A stretch of DNA of 64,000 nt from Emcibacter sp. SYSU 3D8 (lineage in GTDB: Bacteria > Pseudomonadota > Alphaproteobacteria > SMXS01): the NCBI RefSeq assembly GCF_039655875.1, contig NZ_JBBYXK010000002.1, forward strand, positions 1 through 64,000. The letters are read 5' to 3'. The position numbers and the translations under genes were made by a program. Positions 39,008-48,523 of the stretch are shown here, piece after piece (the stretch's first letter is position 1; the number at the start of each line of letters is the position of its first letter). The notes beneath the pieces were generated by a model. That model saw only the letters and a list, made by a program, of their open reading frames with translations. It ran no database searches and was not told where the DNA came from.

Positions 39008-39073
39008 CCGGTTTTCACGGGCTACGGATTCCGCAGATGTCCGCGGATCGGAGGCCTATGCTCGAGGGTCGGT

Positions 39074-40684
39074 TCAGCCCTGTACGGGGGGCGCGCCGTC
39101 ACGCAGCAGCTTGTAAACCAGGCTGTCATTGAGCGCCTGGTACGACGCGTCGACGATATTGGGCGACACGCCGACGGTGAACCAGCGGTTGCCCTTCGAG
39201 TCGCCGCTCTCGATCAGCACGCGCGTGGTCGCCTCGGTGCCGCTGGTGTTCAGGATTCGCACCTTGTAATCGATCAACCGCAGGTCTTCGATAAAGGACG
39301 AGTAGCGTCCCAGATCCTTGCGCAGCGCCTGGTCCAGCGCATTGACCGGGCCATTGCCTTCGCCCGCCGAGATCAGGTTCTCGCCGTCGACCGCAATCTT
39401 GACCGTGGCTTCGGCGACCGTGACCATTTCGCCCAGCGCGTTGTGGCGGCGCTCGACCAGCACCCGGTAGCTCCGTGTCTCGAAGAACCGGGGCATCTGG
39501 CCCAGCGCGCGGCGGGCCAGCAACTCGAAACTGGCCTCGGCGCCGTCATAGGACAGCCCCTGCGCCTCGGCTTCCTTGACCTCGTCGAGCAGGCGGCCGA
39601 TGCCGGGATGATTGTTCGGGACGCTCAGGCCCAACTCGTCCAGCCGCTGGATGATGTTGGACCGGCCCGCCTGGTTCGACACCAGGATCTTGCGGGCATT
39701 GCCGATGGATTCGGGCGCCACGTGTTCGTAGGTGTGCGGGTCCTTGGCCACCGCCGAGGCATGCAGCCCGCCCTTGTGGGCGAATGCGTTGTCGCCGACA
39801 TAGGCCTGGTGCCGGTTGGGCGCGCGATTGAGGATCTCGTCCAGCACGTGCGAGACATGCTTCAGCTTGCGCAGGTTCCCCTGCGGAATGCCGGTCTCGA
39901 ACCGCTCGGCAAAGTCGGGCTTGAGCATCAGGGTCGGGATCAGCGAGATCAGGTTGGCGTTGCCGCAGCGCTCGCCCAGACCATTGATGGTGCCCTGGAG
40001 CTGGCGCACGCCGGCCAGGATCGCCGCCAGCGAATTGGCGACCGCATTCTCGGTATCGTTGTGGGTATGGATGCCCAGCCGGTCGCCGGGTATCTCCTTC
40101 ACCACCTCTGCGACGATACGCGACACCTCGTGGGGCAGCGTGCCGCCATTGGTGTCACACAGCACGACCCAGCGCGCGCCCGCTTCCGAGGCGGCGCGCA
40201 GGCACTGCATGGCGTAGTCCGGATTGGCCTTGAAGCCGTCGAAGAAATGCTCGGCATCGAGCATGGGCTCGCGGCCGCGCTTTTTGATCTCGGCGATGGA
40301 CGAGCCGATGATCGCCACGTTCTCTTCGCGCGGGATGCCCAGCGCCACATCGACCTGATAATCCCAGCTCTTGCCGACGATGCAGACCGCCGGCGCGTCC
40401 GTGTTCAGCAGTGCCGACAGCCCCGGATCGTTGGCGGCGCTCTGGCCGGGCCGCTGGGTCATGCCAAACGCGGTGAACGTCGCGCTTTTCAGCTTGGGCG
40501 GCGATGCGAAAAAGTCGGTGTCGGTGGGGTTCGCGCCCGGCCAGCCGCCCTCGATATAATCCACGCCCAACGCGTCCAGTTCGCGGGCGATGCGCTGTTT
40601 GTCGTGCACGGAAAAGTCGACGCCCTGGGTCTGGGCGCCGTCACGCAGCGTGGTGTCGAATAGATAAAGCCTCTCGCGGGCCAT
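39074..40684 (-). CDS. cimA: (R)-citramalate synthase
   Basis: 536 residues from ATG 40684. The LeuA-type catalytic barrel opens LYLFDTTLRDGAQTQGVDFS and has LGIHTHNDTENAVANSLAAI and INGLGERCGNANL; the C-terminal LeuA dimer domain carries feedback regulation. The length and the DTTLRDGAQTQG form point to citramalate synthase (pyruvate + acetyl-CoA, a threonine-independent route to isoleucine) rather than isopropylmalate or homocitrate synthase. Feeds the same pathway as ilvE. Confidence 0.92.
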   Translation of the reverse strand: MARERLYLFDTTLRDGAQTQGVDFSVHDKQRIARELDALGVDYIEGGWPGANPTDTDFFASPPKLKSATFTAFGMTQRPGQSAANDPGLSALLNTDAPAVCIVGKSWDYQVDVALGIPREENVAIIGSSIAEIKKRGREPMLDAEHFFDGFKANPDYAMQCLRAASEAGARWVVLCDTNGGTLPHEVSRIVAEVVKEIPGDRLGIHTHNDTENAVANSLAAILAGVRQLQGTINGLGERCGNANLISLIPTLMLKPDFAERFETGIPQGNLRKLKHVSHVLDEILNRAPNRHQAYVGDNAFAHKGGLHASAVAKDPHTYEHVAPESIGNARKILVSNQAGRSNIIQRLDELGLSVPNNHPGIGRLLDEVKEAEAQGLSYDGAEASFELLARRALGQMPRFFETRSYRVLVERRHNALGEMVTVAEATVKIAVDGENLISAGEGNGPVNALDQALRKDLGRYSSFIEDLRLIDYKVRILNTSGTEATTRVLIESGDSKGNRWFTVGVSPNIVDASYQALNDSLVYKLLRDGAPPVQG

Positions 40685-40801
40685 GATGTGCTTCTTTCTC
40701 GTCCCGTGTGCCGGCGGCCCTGTGGCCTGCCTGGGCACGGGCGGCAGCTTACACTACCGCCGCAACTCCGATCACCCCGAAGGGTACTGGACCAGAATTT
40801 G

Positions 40802-42232
40802 CTACCCTCGCCGCCAGGTGGTCCCCTGCGGGCCATCCTCAAGGATAATGCCCTGCGCGGCAAGGGTGCCCCTAATTCGGTCGGCTTCGCCGAAGTCCTT
40901 GTTCTGGCGCGCGGCGATACGGTCGGCGATGAGTTGTTCGATTTCGCCTTCGGTTAGAATGCTCACGGAGCCGACACTTGCAGCCATACCCAAGCCCTGC
41001 AACTGGACCACTACGTCGCGGCGGCGCTTCAGCCAGTCGTCCGGATCGCTCCCGAACAGGCCGAGCGCCTTGCCGCCGGCCAGCAGCAGCGCCTTGTACT
41101 TGCCGCGGGTCGGGTCGTTCTTGGCCTTGTTGGCCTTGGTCGCGAGCTCGTGCAGCGCGGCGAGCGCCAGCGGCGTGTTGAGATCGTCGAGCAACGGCTC
41201 GAGCACGCTCTCGGGAACATCGGCCTCGTCGGTCTCGATGTCCTCGAACGCCTTCAGGGTGCGGTACAGCCGGTCCAGGCTCTCACGCGCCTGCTGCATG
41301 CCCGTCTTCGTCCAGTCGATGGGCTGGCGGTAATGGCTCGCCAGCATGGTGTAGCGCAGCACCTCGCCGGGCCAGTCGGCCAGCAGGTCGCGCACGGTGA
41401 AGAAGTTGCCCAGCGACTTGGACATCTTCTCGCCTTCCACCATCAGGAAGCCGTTGTGCATCCAGTAATGCGCCTGTGGCTCGCCGGAATGGGCGCAGGC
41501 GCTCTGTGCCACCTCGTTCTCGTGGTGCGGAAAGATCAGGTCGATGCCGCCGCCGTGGATGTCGAACACATCGCCCAGATGGGTCTCGGCCATGGCCGAG
41601 CACTCGATATGCCAGCCCGGACGGCCGCGGCCCCAGGGGCTTTCCCAGCCCGGCAGGTCCGGCGTCGACGGCTTCCACAGCACGAAGTCGGCCGGATCCT
41701 TCTTGTAGGGCGCGATGTCTACACGGGCGCCGGCGATCATCTCGTCCATGGAGCGGCCGGAAAGCCGGCCATAGGCGGGATCGCTGGCCACCGCAAACAG
41801 CACGTGGCCTTCTGCCTCGTATGCATGGCCGCGCTCGATAAGCTTTTCGATCATGGCGACCATCTGGCCGATATGCTCGGTCGCGCGCGGCTCGACGGTC
41901 GGCCGGAGCGCGCCCAGCGCGTCCATGTCCTCGTGATAGGCGGCAACCGTGCGTTCGGTGATCGTCCGGATGTCCTCGCCGGACTCCGCGGCGCGGGCGT
42001 TGATCTTGTCGTCCACGTCGGTGATGTTGCGCACATAGGTGACCGCATCCTCGCCATAAAGGTCGCGGAGCACGCGGAACAGCACGTCGAACACCAGGAC
42101 CGGCCGCGCATTGCCGATATGGGCGAAGTCATAGACCGTCGGGCCGCAGACATAGAGCCGCACATTGCTCTCGTCGATCGGCTCGAAGCGCTGCTTTTCC
42201 CGGGTGAGGGAATTGTAGATCGTCAGGTCCAT
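40802..42232 (-). CDS. cysS: Cysteinyl-tRNA synthetase
   Basis: 476 residues, class I. The zinc ligand Cys in [19 protein letters not shown] precedes the HIGH-type [13 protein letters not shown] carries the second zinc Cys, HHENEVAQS follows, and KMSKS is in [14 protein letters not shown]. The C-terminal helix bundle and anticodon domain are normal in length. Confidence 0.98.
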   Translation of the reverse strand: MDLTIYNSLTREKQRFEPIDESNVRLYVCGPTVYDFAHIGNARPVLVFDVLFRVLRDLYGEDAVTYVRNITDVDDKINARAAESGEDIRTITERTVAAYHEDMDALGALRPTVEPRATEHIGQMVAMIEKLIERGHAYEAEGHVLFAVASDPAYGRLSGRSMDEMIAGARVDIAPYKKDPADFVLWKPSTPDLPGWESPWGRGRPGWHIECSAMAETHLGDVFDIHGGGIDLIFPHHENEVAQSACAHSGEPQAHYWMHNGFLMVEGEKMSKSLGNFFTVRDLLADWPGEVLRYTMLASHYRQPIDWTKTGMQQARESLDRLYRTLKAFEDIETDEADVPESVLEPLLDDLNTPLALAALHELATKANKAKNDPTRGKYKALLLAGGKALGLFGSDPDDWLKRRRDVVVQLQGLGMAASVGSVSILTEGEIEQLIADRIAARQNKDFGEADRIRGTLAAQGIILEDGPQGTTWRRG

Positions 42233-42348
42233 GATTTTCGCCGCTGGTCAGGATCGCGGGCTATAGCGCACGGGACGGCCGGCGGCAAGGGATTGGCGTA
42301 TCCCGCAAAGCTGCCGGTCAGGCCGGATGGATCGCGCCGGTCCGCAGG

Positions 42349-43668
42349 TCAGGTGGAAATCAACCGCTCCCGCGTCCTTTTCGGACCGATCAGCGGCAGC
42401 AGCAGCTTCATTTCCGGTCCCTGCTCGCGGCCGGTCAGCGCCAGGCGCAGCGGATGGAACAGGGCGCGGCCCTTGCGCCCGGTGGCCTGCTTGACCGCGC
42501 CGGTCCATTCGCCCCAGGCTTCCTCGCCCCAGGGCAGCGGCGGCAGCAGTTCGGCGGCCTGCCTGAGAAATTCCGCGTCTTCGATGACCGGCTGCATCGG
42601 GCCTTCGGCGACCTTCAGCCAGTCCAGCGCATCCGAAACCCTGGTCAGATTGGGACGAACCGCCTCCCACAATTCCTCGCTGACGCCGGGAATGCGCGCG
42701 GCCACGTTGGCGTAGTGAAGCTGGTGGACAATGCGGGCGTTCAGCACCTCCAGTTCGTGCGGATCGAACCGGGCGGCCGAGCGGCCAAACTTGGTCACGT
42801 CGAAACCGTAGACCAGCGGCGCCAGGTCGGTGAAGGGCTCGATGGGATCAGAAGTCCCGATGCGCGCCAGCAGGCTGTTGATGGCCATGGGCTCGAGCCC
42901 CTGCCCGCGCAGGTCGCGGATGGCGAGCGAGCCGGCCCGTTTCGACAGGCCTTCGCCGCCCGCGCCGGTCAGCAGCGCGAAATGGGCGAATTGCGGCGGC
43001 GCGCCGCCCAGCGCCTCGAACAGCTCGACCTGCACCGCGGTGTTGGTGACGTGGTCCTCGCCCCGGAATACATGGGTAACGTGATGGTCCAGGTCGTCGA
43101 CGCAGGATGGCAGGGTATAGAGCAGGCTGCCGTCCTCGCGCACCAGCACCGGGTCCGAGAGGGTGGCGGTGTCGAACGTGACCTCGCCGCGCACGCCATC
43201 CTGCCAGGTGACCGGCCGCTGGTTCAGCCGGAACCGCCAGTGCGGCGCGCGGCCTTGCGCGGCATAGCCGTCCTTCTGCGCCTGGGTCAGCGCCAGCGCG
43301 CCGCGCTCATAGACCGGCGGCTTGCCGCGCGACAGCAGCACCTTGCGGCGCAACTCCAACTCCTGCGGCGTATCCCAGCACGGATAAAGCCGGCCCGATT
43401 CCTTGAGCCGGGCGATGGCGTCATCATAAGCGTCCTGCCGATGCGACTGGTGCGACGAGGTATTCCACTTCAGGCCAAGCCAGCGGAGGTCCTCCTCGAT
43501 GGCGTCGGCGAAGGCGTCGGTCGAGCGCTCGGGATCGGTGTCGTCGAAGCGCAGCATGAAGATGCCGCCCTGCTGGCGCGCAAAAAGGAAATTGACCAGC
43601 GCGGTCCGCACGTTGCCCACATGCAGAAAGCCTGTCGGACTGGGCGCGAAGCGCAGCCGCACGCTCAT
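42349..43668 (-). CDS. gltX: Glutamyl-tRNA synthetase, short GltX2-like form
   Basis: 439 residues from ATG 43668, overlapping the nadE stop as ATGA. HIGH-type motif is APSPTGFLHVGNVR, and the KMSKS-type loop is GLSKRAGSLAIRDL. Alphaproteobacteria often have two GluRS; the AG-SLAIRDLRGQGLEPMAINSLLARIGTSD pattern and shorter length resemble the second type. Whether it charges tRNA-Glu or also tRNA-Gln cannot be told; no gat genes are present here. Confidence 0.9.
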   Translation of the reverse strand: MSVRLRFAPSPTGFLHVGNVRTALVNFLFARQQGGIFMLRFDDTDPERSTDAFADAIEEDLRWLGLKWNTSSHQSHRQDAYDDAIARLKESGRLYPCWDTPQELELRRKVLLSRGKPPVYERGALALTQAQKDGYAAQGRAPHWRFRLNQRPVTWQDGVRGEVTFDTATLSDPVLVREDGSLLYTLPSCVDDLDHHVTHVFRGEDHVTNTAVQVELFEALGGAPPQFAHFALLTGAGGEGLSKRAGSLAIRDLRGQGLEPMAINSLLARIGTSDPIEPFTDLAPLVYGFDVTKFGRSAARFDPHELEVLNARIVHQLHYANVAARIPGVSEELWEAVRPNLTRVSDALDWLKVAEGPMQPVIEDAEFLRQAAELLPPLPWGEEAWGEWTGAVKQATGRKGRALFHPLRLALTGREQGPEMKLLLPLIGPKRTRERLIST

Positions 43669-45359
43669 TCGTTGAACTCCCGCTTGCGGGTCGCCGAGCG
43701 TGCATTGCGAAACCCGTTGGTGATCGGATAGCGCCGGTCGCGGCCGAAATTGCGGCGGGTGATCTTGACGCCCGGCGGCGCCTGGCGACGCTTGTACTCG
43801 GCGATATACAGCAGGTGCTCGATGCGCTGGACCACGGCCGGATCGTGGCCGCGGGCGACGATCTCCTGGAACGTCATCTCGTTCTCGATCAGGCACTCCA
43901 GAATGTCGTCCAGCACGTCATAGGGCGGCAGGTTGTCCTGGTCGGTCTGGTTCTCGCGCAACTCGGCCGACGGCGGACGCGTGATGATGTTCTCGGGGAT
44001 GACAACCTGTCCCGGCCCCAGCGCACCGTCCGGCACATGCGCATTGCGCCAGCGGGACAACTCGAACACGGTGGTCTTGTAGACGTCCTTGAGCACCGAA
44101 TAGCCGCCGCACATGTCGCCATAGAGCGTGGCGTACCCCACCGACATCTCCGACTTGTTGCCGGTGGTCAGCACCATGTGGCCGAACTTGTTGGACAGCG
44201 CCATCAGGGTGATGCCGCGGGCGCGGGCCTGCAGGTTCTCTTCGGTGGTGTCGGGATCGCGGCCCGCGAATGCCGGCGCCAGCATGTCGAGAAAGCCGCT
44301 CACTGCCGGCTCGATGGGAATGACCTCGTGCGCTGCGCCCAATGCACGCGAGCAGGCTTCCGCGTCGCGCACGCTTTCCGAACTGGTGTAGCGATAGGGC
44401 ATCATCACGCAGCGCACCCGGTCGGCGCCCAGCGCGTCGACGGCGACGGCCGCCGACAGGGCGCTGTCGATGCCGCCCGACATGCCCAGCACCACGCCCG
44501 GGAACCGGTTCTTGTCCACATAGTCGCGCAGGCCCAGCATCATGGCGCTGTAGATTTCCTCGAGGCCTTCGGGATAGCGCGCCTTTTCGCCGTCATCGCA
44601 GTGCCAGGCGGCTCCGTCGCGCCGCCATCTGGTGATGGTCACGGATTCGCGCCAGCCGGTCATCCGCACCGGCACCTTGTGGTCGGTGTTCATGACGAAC
44701 GAGATGCCGTCGAAGACGATCTCGTCCTGGCCACCGACCTGGTTGACATAGATCAGCGGCAGGCCGCTTTCGCTGACCCGCTGGACCGCAAGCTGGGTGC
44801 GGAGGTCGACCTTGCCAATCTCGTAGGGCGAGCCGTTCGGCACCACCAGAATTTCGGCGCCGGTCTCCTGCAGGCATTCGGTCACGTCCGGGAACCACAT
44901 ATCCTCGCAGACCATGACGCCGAGGCGCACGCCGCGGAAATTCATCGGTCCCGGCAAGGGTCCGGGCGCGAAGATGCGGACCTCGTCGAACACACCGTAA
45001 TTCGGCAAATGGTGTTTGTAGCGCCGCGCCACGATCTCGCCGCCATCAAGCAGGATCGCGGCGTTGAACGGCTTGGCGCCGCCTTCGCGCCAACTGGCGC
45101 CGATCAGCATGGCCGGGCCACCGTCCGCCGTGTCCTGGGCCAATTCGCGCACCGCGTCGTCGACCACGTCCTGGAATGCCGGCTTCAGCATCAGGTCCTC
45201 GGGCGGGTAGCCGTTCACCACCAGCTCGGCATAGATCACCAGATCCGCCCCCGACGCCGCCGCCTGCGCCCGGGCCGCGCGAATTTTCGCCACGTTGCCG
45301 CTCACGTCTCCCAGGGTGGGATTGAGCTGCGCCAGCGCGATGGTGAGCGTGTCGGTCAT
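43665..45359 (-). CDS. nadE: Glutamine-dependent NAD+ synthase
   Basis: 564 residues from ATG 45359. The N-terminal nitrilase-type glutaminase has its triad as Glu45 (YAELVVNGYPPEDLM), Lys in RYKHHLPNYGVFDE and Cys in GVMVCEDMWFPD. The C-terminal ATP pyrophosphatase has GMSGGIDSALSAAVAVDALG, and TGNKSEMSVGYATLYGD. It aminates deamido-NAD+ with an ammonia tunnel between domains. It is coupled to gltX. Confidence 0.97.
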   Translation of the reverse strand: MTDTLTIALAQLNPTLGDVSGNVAKIRAARAQAAASGADLVIYAELVVNGYPPEDLMLKPAFQDVVDDAVRELAQDTADGGPAMLIGASWREGGAKPFNAAILLDGGEIVARRYKHHLPNYGVFDEVRIFAPGPLPGPMNFRGVRLGVMVCEDMWFPDVTECLQETGAEILVVPNGSPYEIGKVDLRTQLAVQRVSESGLPLIYVNQVGGQDEIVFDGISFVMNTDHKVPVRMTGWRESVTITRWRRDGAAWHCDDGEKARYPEGLEEIYSAMMLGLRDYVDKNRFPGVVLGMSGGIDSALSAAVAVDALGADRVRCVMMPYRYTSSESVRDAEACSRALGAAHEVIPIEPAVSGFLDMLAPAFAGRDPDTTEENLQARARGITLMALSNKFGHMVLTTGNKSEMSVGYATLYGDMCGGYSVLKDVYKTTVFELSRWRNAHVPDGALGPGQVVIPENIITRPPSAELRENQTDQDNLPPYDVLDDILECLIENEMTFQEIVARGHDPAVVQRIEHLLYIAEYKRRQAPPGVKITRRNFGRDRRYPITNGFRNARSATRKREFNE

Positions 45360-45419
45360 GGGACGTGAACCCGTCGGGAGATTAGCCGGTTCCGCAAGAC
45401 TTATCGGACCCAAACACCC

Positions 45420-45491
45420 TTGTCATCCCGGCGAGAGCCGGGACCCAGCACTCGTGTCCGCTCGGGCCCCGGCGTTCGCCAGGATCACCGA
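45420..45491. repeat. Dispersed palindromic repeat element
   Basis: The left part is GTCATCCCGGCGAGAGCCGG followed by GACCCAG, the short palindromic sequence that recurs between genes in many alphaproteobacteria. The right part, GCCCCGGCGTTCGCCAGGAT, is a degraded inverted copy of the same. Together they fill most of the nadE-aroG gap. A transcript would fold into one or two hairpins. Confidence 0.7.
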
Positions 45492-45496
45492 GACGT

Positions 45497-46876
45497 TCAG
45501 GAAGCGGCCGCCACGCGGGCGATGCCGCCGCGCTCCTTGCGGATGCCTTCGGCGATGATGAAGGCCAGCTCCAGCGCCTGGCTGCCGTTGAGCCGCGGAT
45601 CGCAATGGGTATGGTAACGGTCCTTCAGGCCCTCGGCCGTGATCTCCTGGGCGCCGCCCATGCATTCGGTCACGTCCTGGCCGGTCATCTCGAAGTGGAC
45701 GCCGCCCGCATAGGTGCCCTCCGCCTGGTGGACGGCGAAGAAGCCGCGCACCTCGGCCAGCACCCGGTCCACCGGGCGTGTCTTGTAGCCGCTGGTCGAC
45801 TTGATGGTGTTGCCGTGCATGGGATCGCAGGACCACACGACCGCGCGGCCTTCCTGCTTCACCTTTCGCACCAGCGCCGGCAGCACGTCCTCGACCTTCT
45901 CGGCGCCCATGCGGGCGATAAGGGTCAGACGACCGGCCTCGTTGTCCGGGTTGAGCGCATCGATCAGGCGGATCAGCTCGTCCGGGTTCATCGTCGGGCC
46001 GACCTTGCAGCCGATCGGGTTCTTGATGCCGCGCATGAACTCGACATGGGCATGATCGAGCTGGCGGGTGCGCTCGCCGATCCAGAGCATGTGGGCCGAC
46101 GTGTCGTACCAGTCGCCGGTCGTCGAATCGACGCGGGTCATCGCCTGCTCGTAGCCCAGCAGCAGCGCCTCGTGCGAGGTGTAGAAGCTGGTGCCGCGCA
46201 GCACCGGCGCGGTCTCGGACGTCACGCCGCAGGCTTCCATGAAGGCGAGCGCCTCAGAAATGCGCGAGGCCATCTCCTGATAGCGGCTGCCGGCCGGGCT
46301 GTCGGCGATGAAGCCCTGCATCCAGCCATGGACCCGATGCAGGTCGGCATAGCCGCCCTGGGCGAAGGCGCGGATCAGGTTGAGGGTGGCAGCCGACTGC
46401 GAGTAGGCGCGCACCAGGCGCTGCGGATCGGGCCGGCGCGCCTCGGGCGTGAAATCCATGCCGTTGATGTTGTCGCCCTTGTAGCTTTCAAGGGTGACGC
46501 CATCGATTTCCTCGATGTCGCTGGAGCGCGGTTTGGCGAACTGGCCCGCGATGCGGCCCACCTTTACGACCGGGCACGACGCGGCCCAGGTCAGCGCCAC
46601 GGCCATCTGCAACAGCACGCGGAAGGTGTCGCGGATATTGTCCGGATGGAACTCGGCAAAGCTCTCGGCGCAATCACCGCCCTGCAGCAGGAATGCCCTG
46701 CCCTCGGCCACATCGGCCAGGTCGGCCTTCAGGCTGCGCGCCTCGCCCGCAAACACCAGCGGCGGATAGGACTTGAGGGTCTGTTCCACGTCGGCCAGGG
46801 CCGCCGGGTCCGGGTAGGCAGGGATATGCTTGGCCGGCAGCGCTCTCCAGCTGTCCGGCGACCACTTCTTGGTCAT
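45497..46876 (-). CDS. aroG: Class II 3-deoxy-7-phosphoheptulonate synthase
   Basis: 459 residues; first shikimate-pathway step from PEP and erythrose 4-phosphate. The class II (plant-type) sequence is clear: [49 protein letters not shown], and metal/substrate motifs around [15 protein letters not shown] and [15 protein letters not shown]. The symbol is by convention only. Confidence 0.95.
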   Translation of the reverse strand: MTKKWSPDSWRALPAKHIPAYPDPAALADVEQTLKSYPPLVFAGEARSLKADLADVAEGRAFLLQGGDCAESFAEFHPDNIRDTFRVLLQMAVALTWAASCPVVKVGRIAGQFAKPRSSDIEEIDGVTLESYKGDNINGMDFTPEARRPDPQRLVRAYSQSAATLNLIRAFAQGGYADLHRVHGWMQGFIADSPAGSRYQEMASRISEALAFMEACGVTSETAPVLRGTSFYTSHEALLLGYEQAMTRVDSTTGDWYDTSAHMLWIGERTRQLDHAHVEFMRGIKNPIGCKVGPTMNPDELIRLIDALNPDNEAGRLTLIARMGAEKVEDVLPALVRKVKQEGRAVVWSCDPMHGNTIKSTSGYKTRPVDRVLAEVRGFFAVHQAEGTYAGGVHFEMTGQDVTECMGGAQEITAEGLKDRYHTHCDPRLNGSQALELAFIIAEGIRKERGGIARVAAAS

Positions 46877-46963
46877 GGCTTCGCCTTGTAGTTTAGAGTC
46901 GTTTCAAGGGCGCCTGATATACGCCGGGGCGCCGGATTTGGCCAGTTTTTAGAATCACCCCGC

Positions 46964-48361
46964 TTATTCGGCCGCCTGCTTCAGCCGGGGCACCGGCGTT
47001 CGCATGGTGACGAACTCCTCGGCGGCGGTCGGATGGATGGCGACCGTGGCGTCGAACTGGGCCTTGGTAGCGCCGCACTTGATGGCGATACCGATGCCCT
47101 GGATGATCTCGCCGGCGTCGTGCCCGACCATGTGCGCGCCCAGCACCCGGTCGGTCCTCGTATCGACAATCAGCTTCATCAGGGTTCGCTCGTTCGAGCC
47201 GCCAAGCGTATGGATCATGGGCCGGAAGTCGGCCTTGTAGATGTCGATCTCGTCACCGTGCCGCTCGCGCGCCTCCTCCTCGGTCATGCCGCAGGTGCCG
47301 ATCGGCGGCTGGGTGAAAACCGCTGTCGGAATGTCGCGATAGTCCATGCTCGTCGGCTGGCCGCCGAACTGGGTGGCGGTGAACGCCATGGCCTCGGCGA
47401 TGGCGACGGGCGTGAGCTGGATACGGTGCGTGACATCGCCCAGGGCGAAGATGTTGGGCACCGAGGTGCGGAAATCGTCATCGATGATGATGGCGCCGAT
47501 ATCGTCCATGGCGACGCCCGCCTCGGCAAGACCCATGCCGCTGGATTTCGGATCGCGGCCGATGGCGAACATCACCGCGTCGGTCTCGATCGTCGTGCCA
47601 TCCTCCTGGGTCACCAGCAGGCTGCCGTCGGCCTGCCTGTCGATGCGCGCAATGATCGAGCAGTTCACCCGGATGTCGATGCCCTTCTTGCGCATCTCGG
47701 TGGCAACCGTATCCCGGATGTCGCGGTCGAAACCGCGCAGGATCTGTTCACCCCGGTACAACTGGATCACCTGCGCGCCCATACCGTTGAAGATGCAGGC
47801 GAACTCGACGGCGATGTAGCCGGCCCCCGCGATCAGTATGCGCTGCGGGAACTCGGGCAGGTCGAATGCCTCGTTCGATGTGATGGCATGTTCGATGCCG
47901 GGGATCTCCGGCATGGCCGGCCAGCCGCCGGTCGCGACCAGTATCTTGTCCGCGGTGACACGGCCCACTTCGGCGCCATCCTTGGTCAGCGCGATGGTAT
48001 GCGCATCGACCAGCGACGCCCGCGCCTCGTGCAGCACCACGTTGTTGTTCTTCAAGGTCTGGAGATAGAGGCCATTGAGCCGGTCGATCTCCTTGTCTTT
48101 GTTGGCAATCAGCGTCGGCCAGTCGAAGGTCGCGCCCTCGAGCGTCCAGCCGTAGCCGCGCGCCCACTCGAATTCCTCGGCAAAGCCCGACGCATAGACC
48201 AGCAGCTTCTTCGGCACGCAGCCCCGGATGACGCAGGTACCGCCCACCCGGCTGTCTTCGGCGATGCCGACCCGCGCGCCGTGGGACGTGGCCATGCGCG
48301 CCGCCCGGACCCCGCCCGAGCCCGCGCCGATGATGAACAGGTCGTAGTCGTAGTCAGCCAT
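46964..48361 (-). CDS. gor: Glutathione-disulfide reductase
   Basis: 465 residues; FAD enzyme reducing GSSG with NADPH. The FAD motif is FIIGAGSGGVRAARMA and the redox disulfide GGTCVIRGCVPKKLLVYAS. The NADPH-binding segment is ILIAGAGYIAVEFACIF, and the C-terminal His-Glu is in VAIHPTAAEEFVTMR. An upstream gap of 162 bp to glmS holds a hairpin. Confidence 0.96.
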   Translation of the reverse strand: MADYDYDLFIIGAGSGGVRAARMATSHGARVGIAEDSRVGGTCVIRGCVPKKLLVYASGFAEEFEWARGYGWTLEGATFDWPTLIANKDKEIDRLNGLYLQTLKNNNVVLHEARASLVDAHTIALTKDGAEVGRVTADKILVATGGWPAMPEIPGIEHAITSNEAFDLPEFPQRILIAGAGYIAVEFACIFNGMGAQVIQLYRGEQILRGFDRDIRDTVATEMRKKGIDIRVNCSIIARIDRQADGSLLVTQEDGTTIETDAVMFAIGRDPKSSGMGLAEAGVAMDDIGAIIIDDDFRTSVPNIFALGDVTHRIQLTPVAIAEAMAFTATQFGGQPTSMDYRDIPTAVFTQPPIGTCGMTEEEARERHGDEIDIYKADFRPMIHTLGGSNERTLMKLIVDTRTDRVLGAHMVGHDAGEIIQGIGIAIKCGATKAQFDATVAIHPTAAEEFVTMRTPVPRLKQAAE

Positions 48362-48497
48362 GAACGTCTCTCCGCAAAGGTCGCGGTAATATGGAGGCGT
48401 GTGGCGGATTACTCAACCGGCGCCAGGCGCACACGGCCCGTGCCTCACCCTCGATTGCCACCCCGGAACAAGACCGGTGTGACAATCTGGAAGTAGC

Positions 48498-48519
48498 GCC
48501 GCTCGGAAAAGAGAGCGGC
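48498..48519 (-). terminator. Hairpin after glmS
   Basis: GCCGCTC-8 nt-GAGCGGC forms a 7-bp stem 5 bp past the glmS stop on the minus strand. The loop is T-rich on that strand, but no T-tract follows the stem, so termination may be partial. Confidence 0.45.
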
Positions 48520-48523
48520 AACC

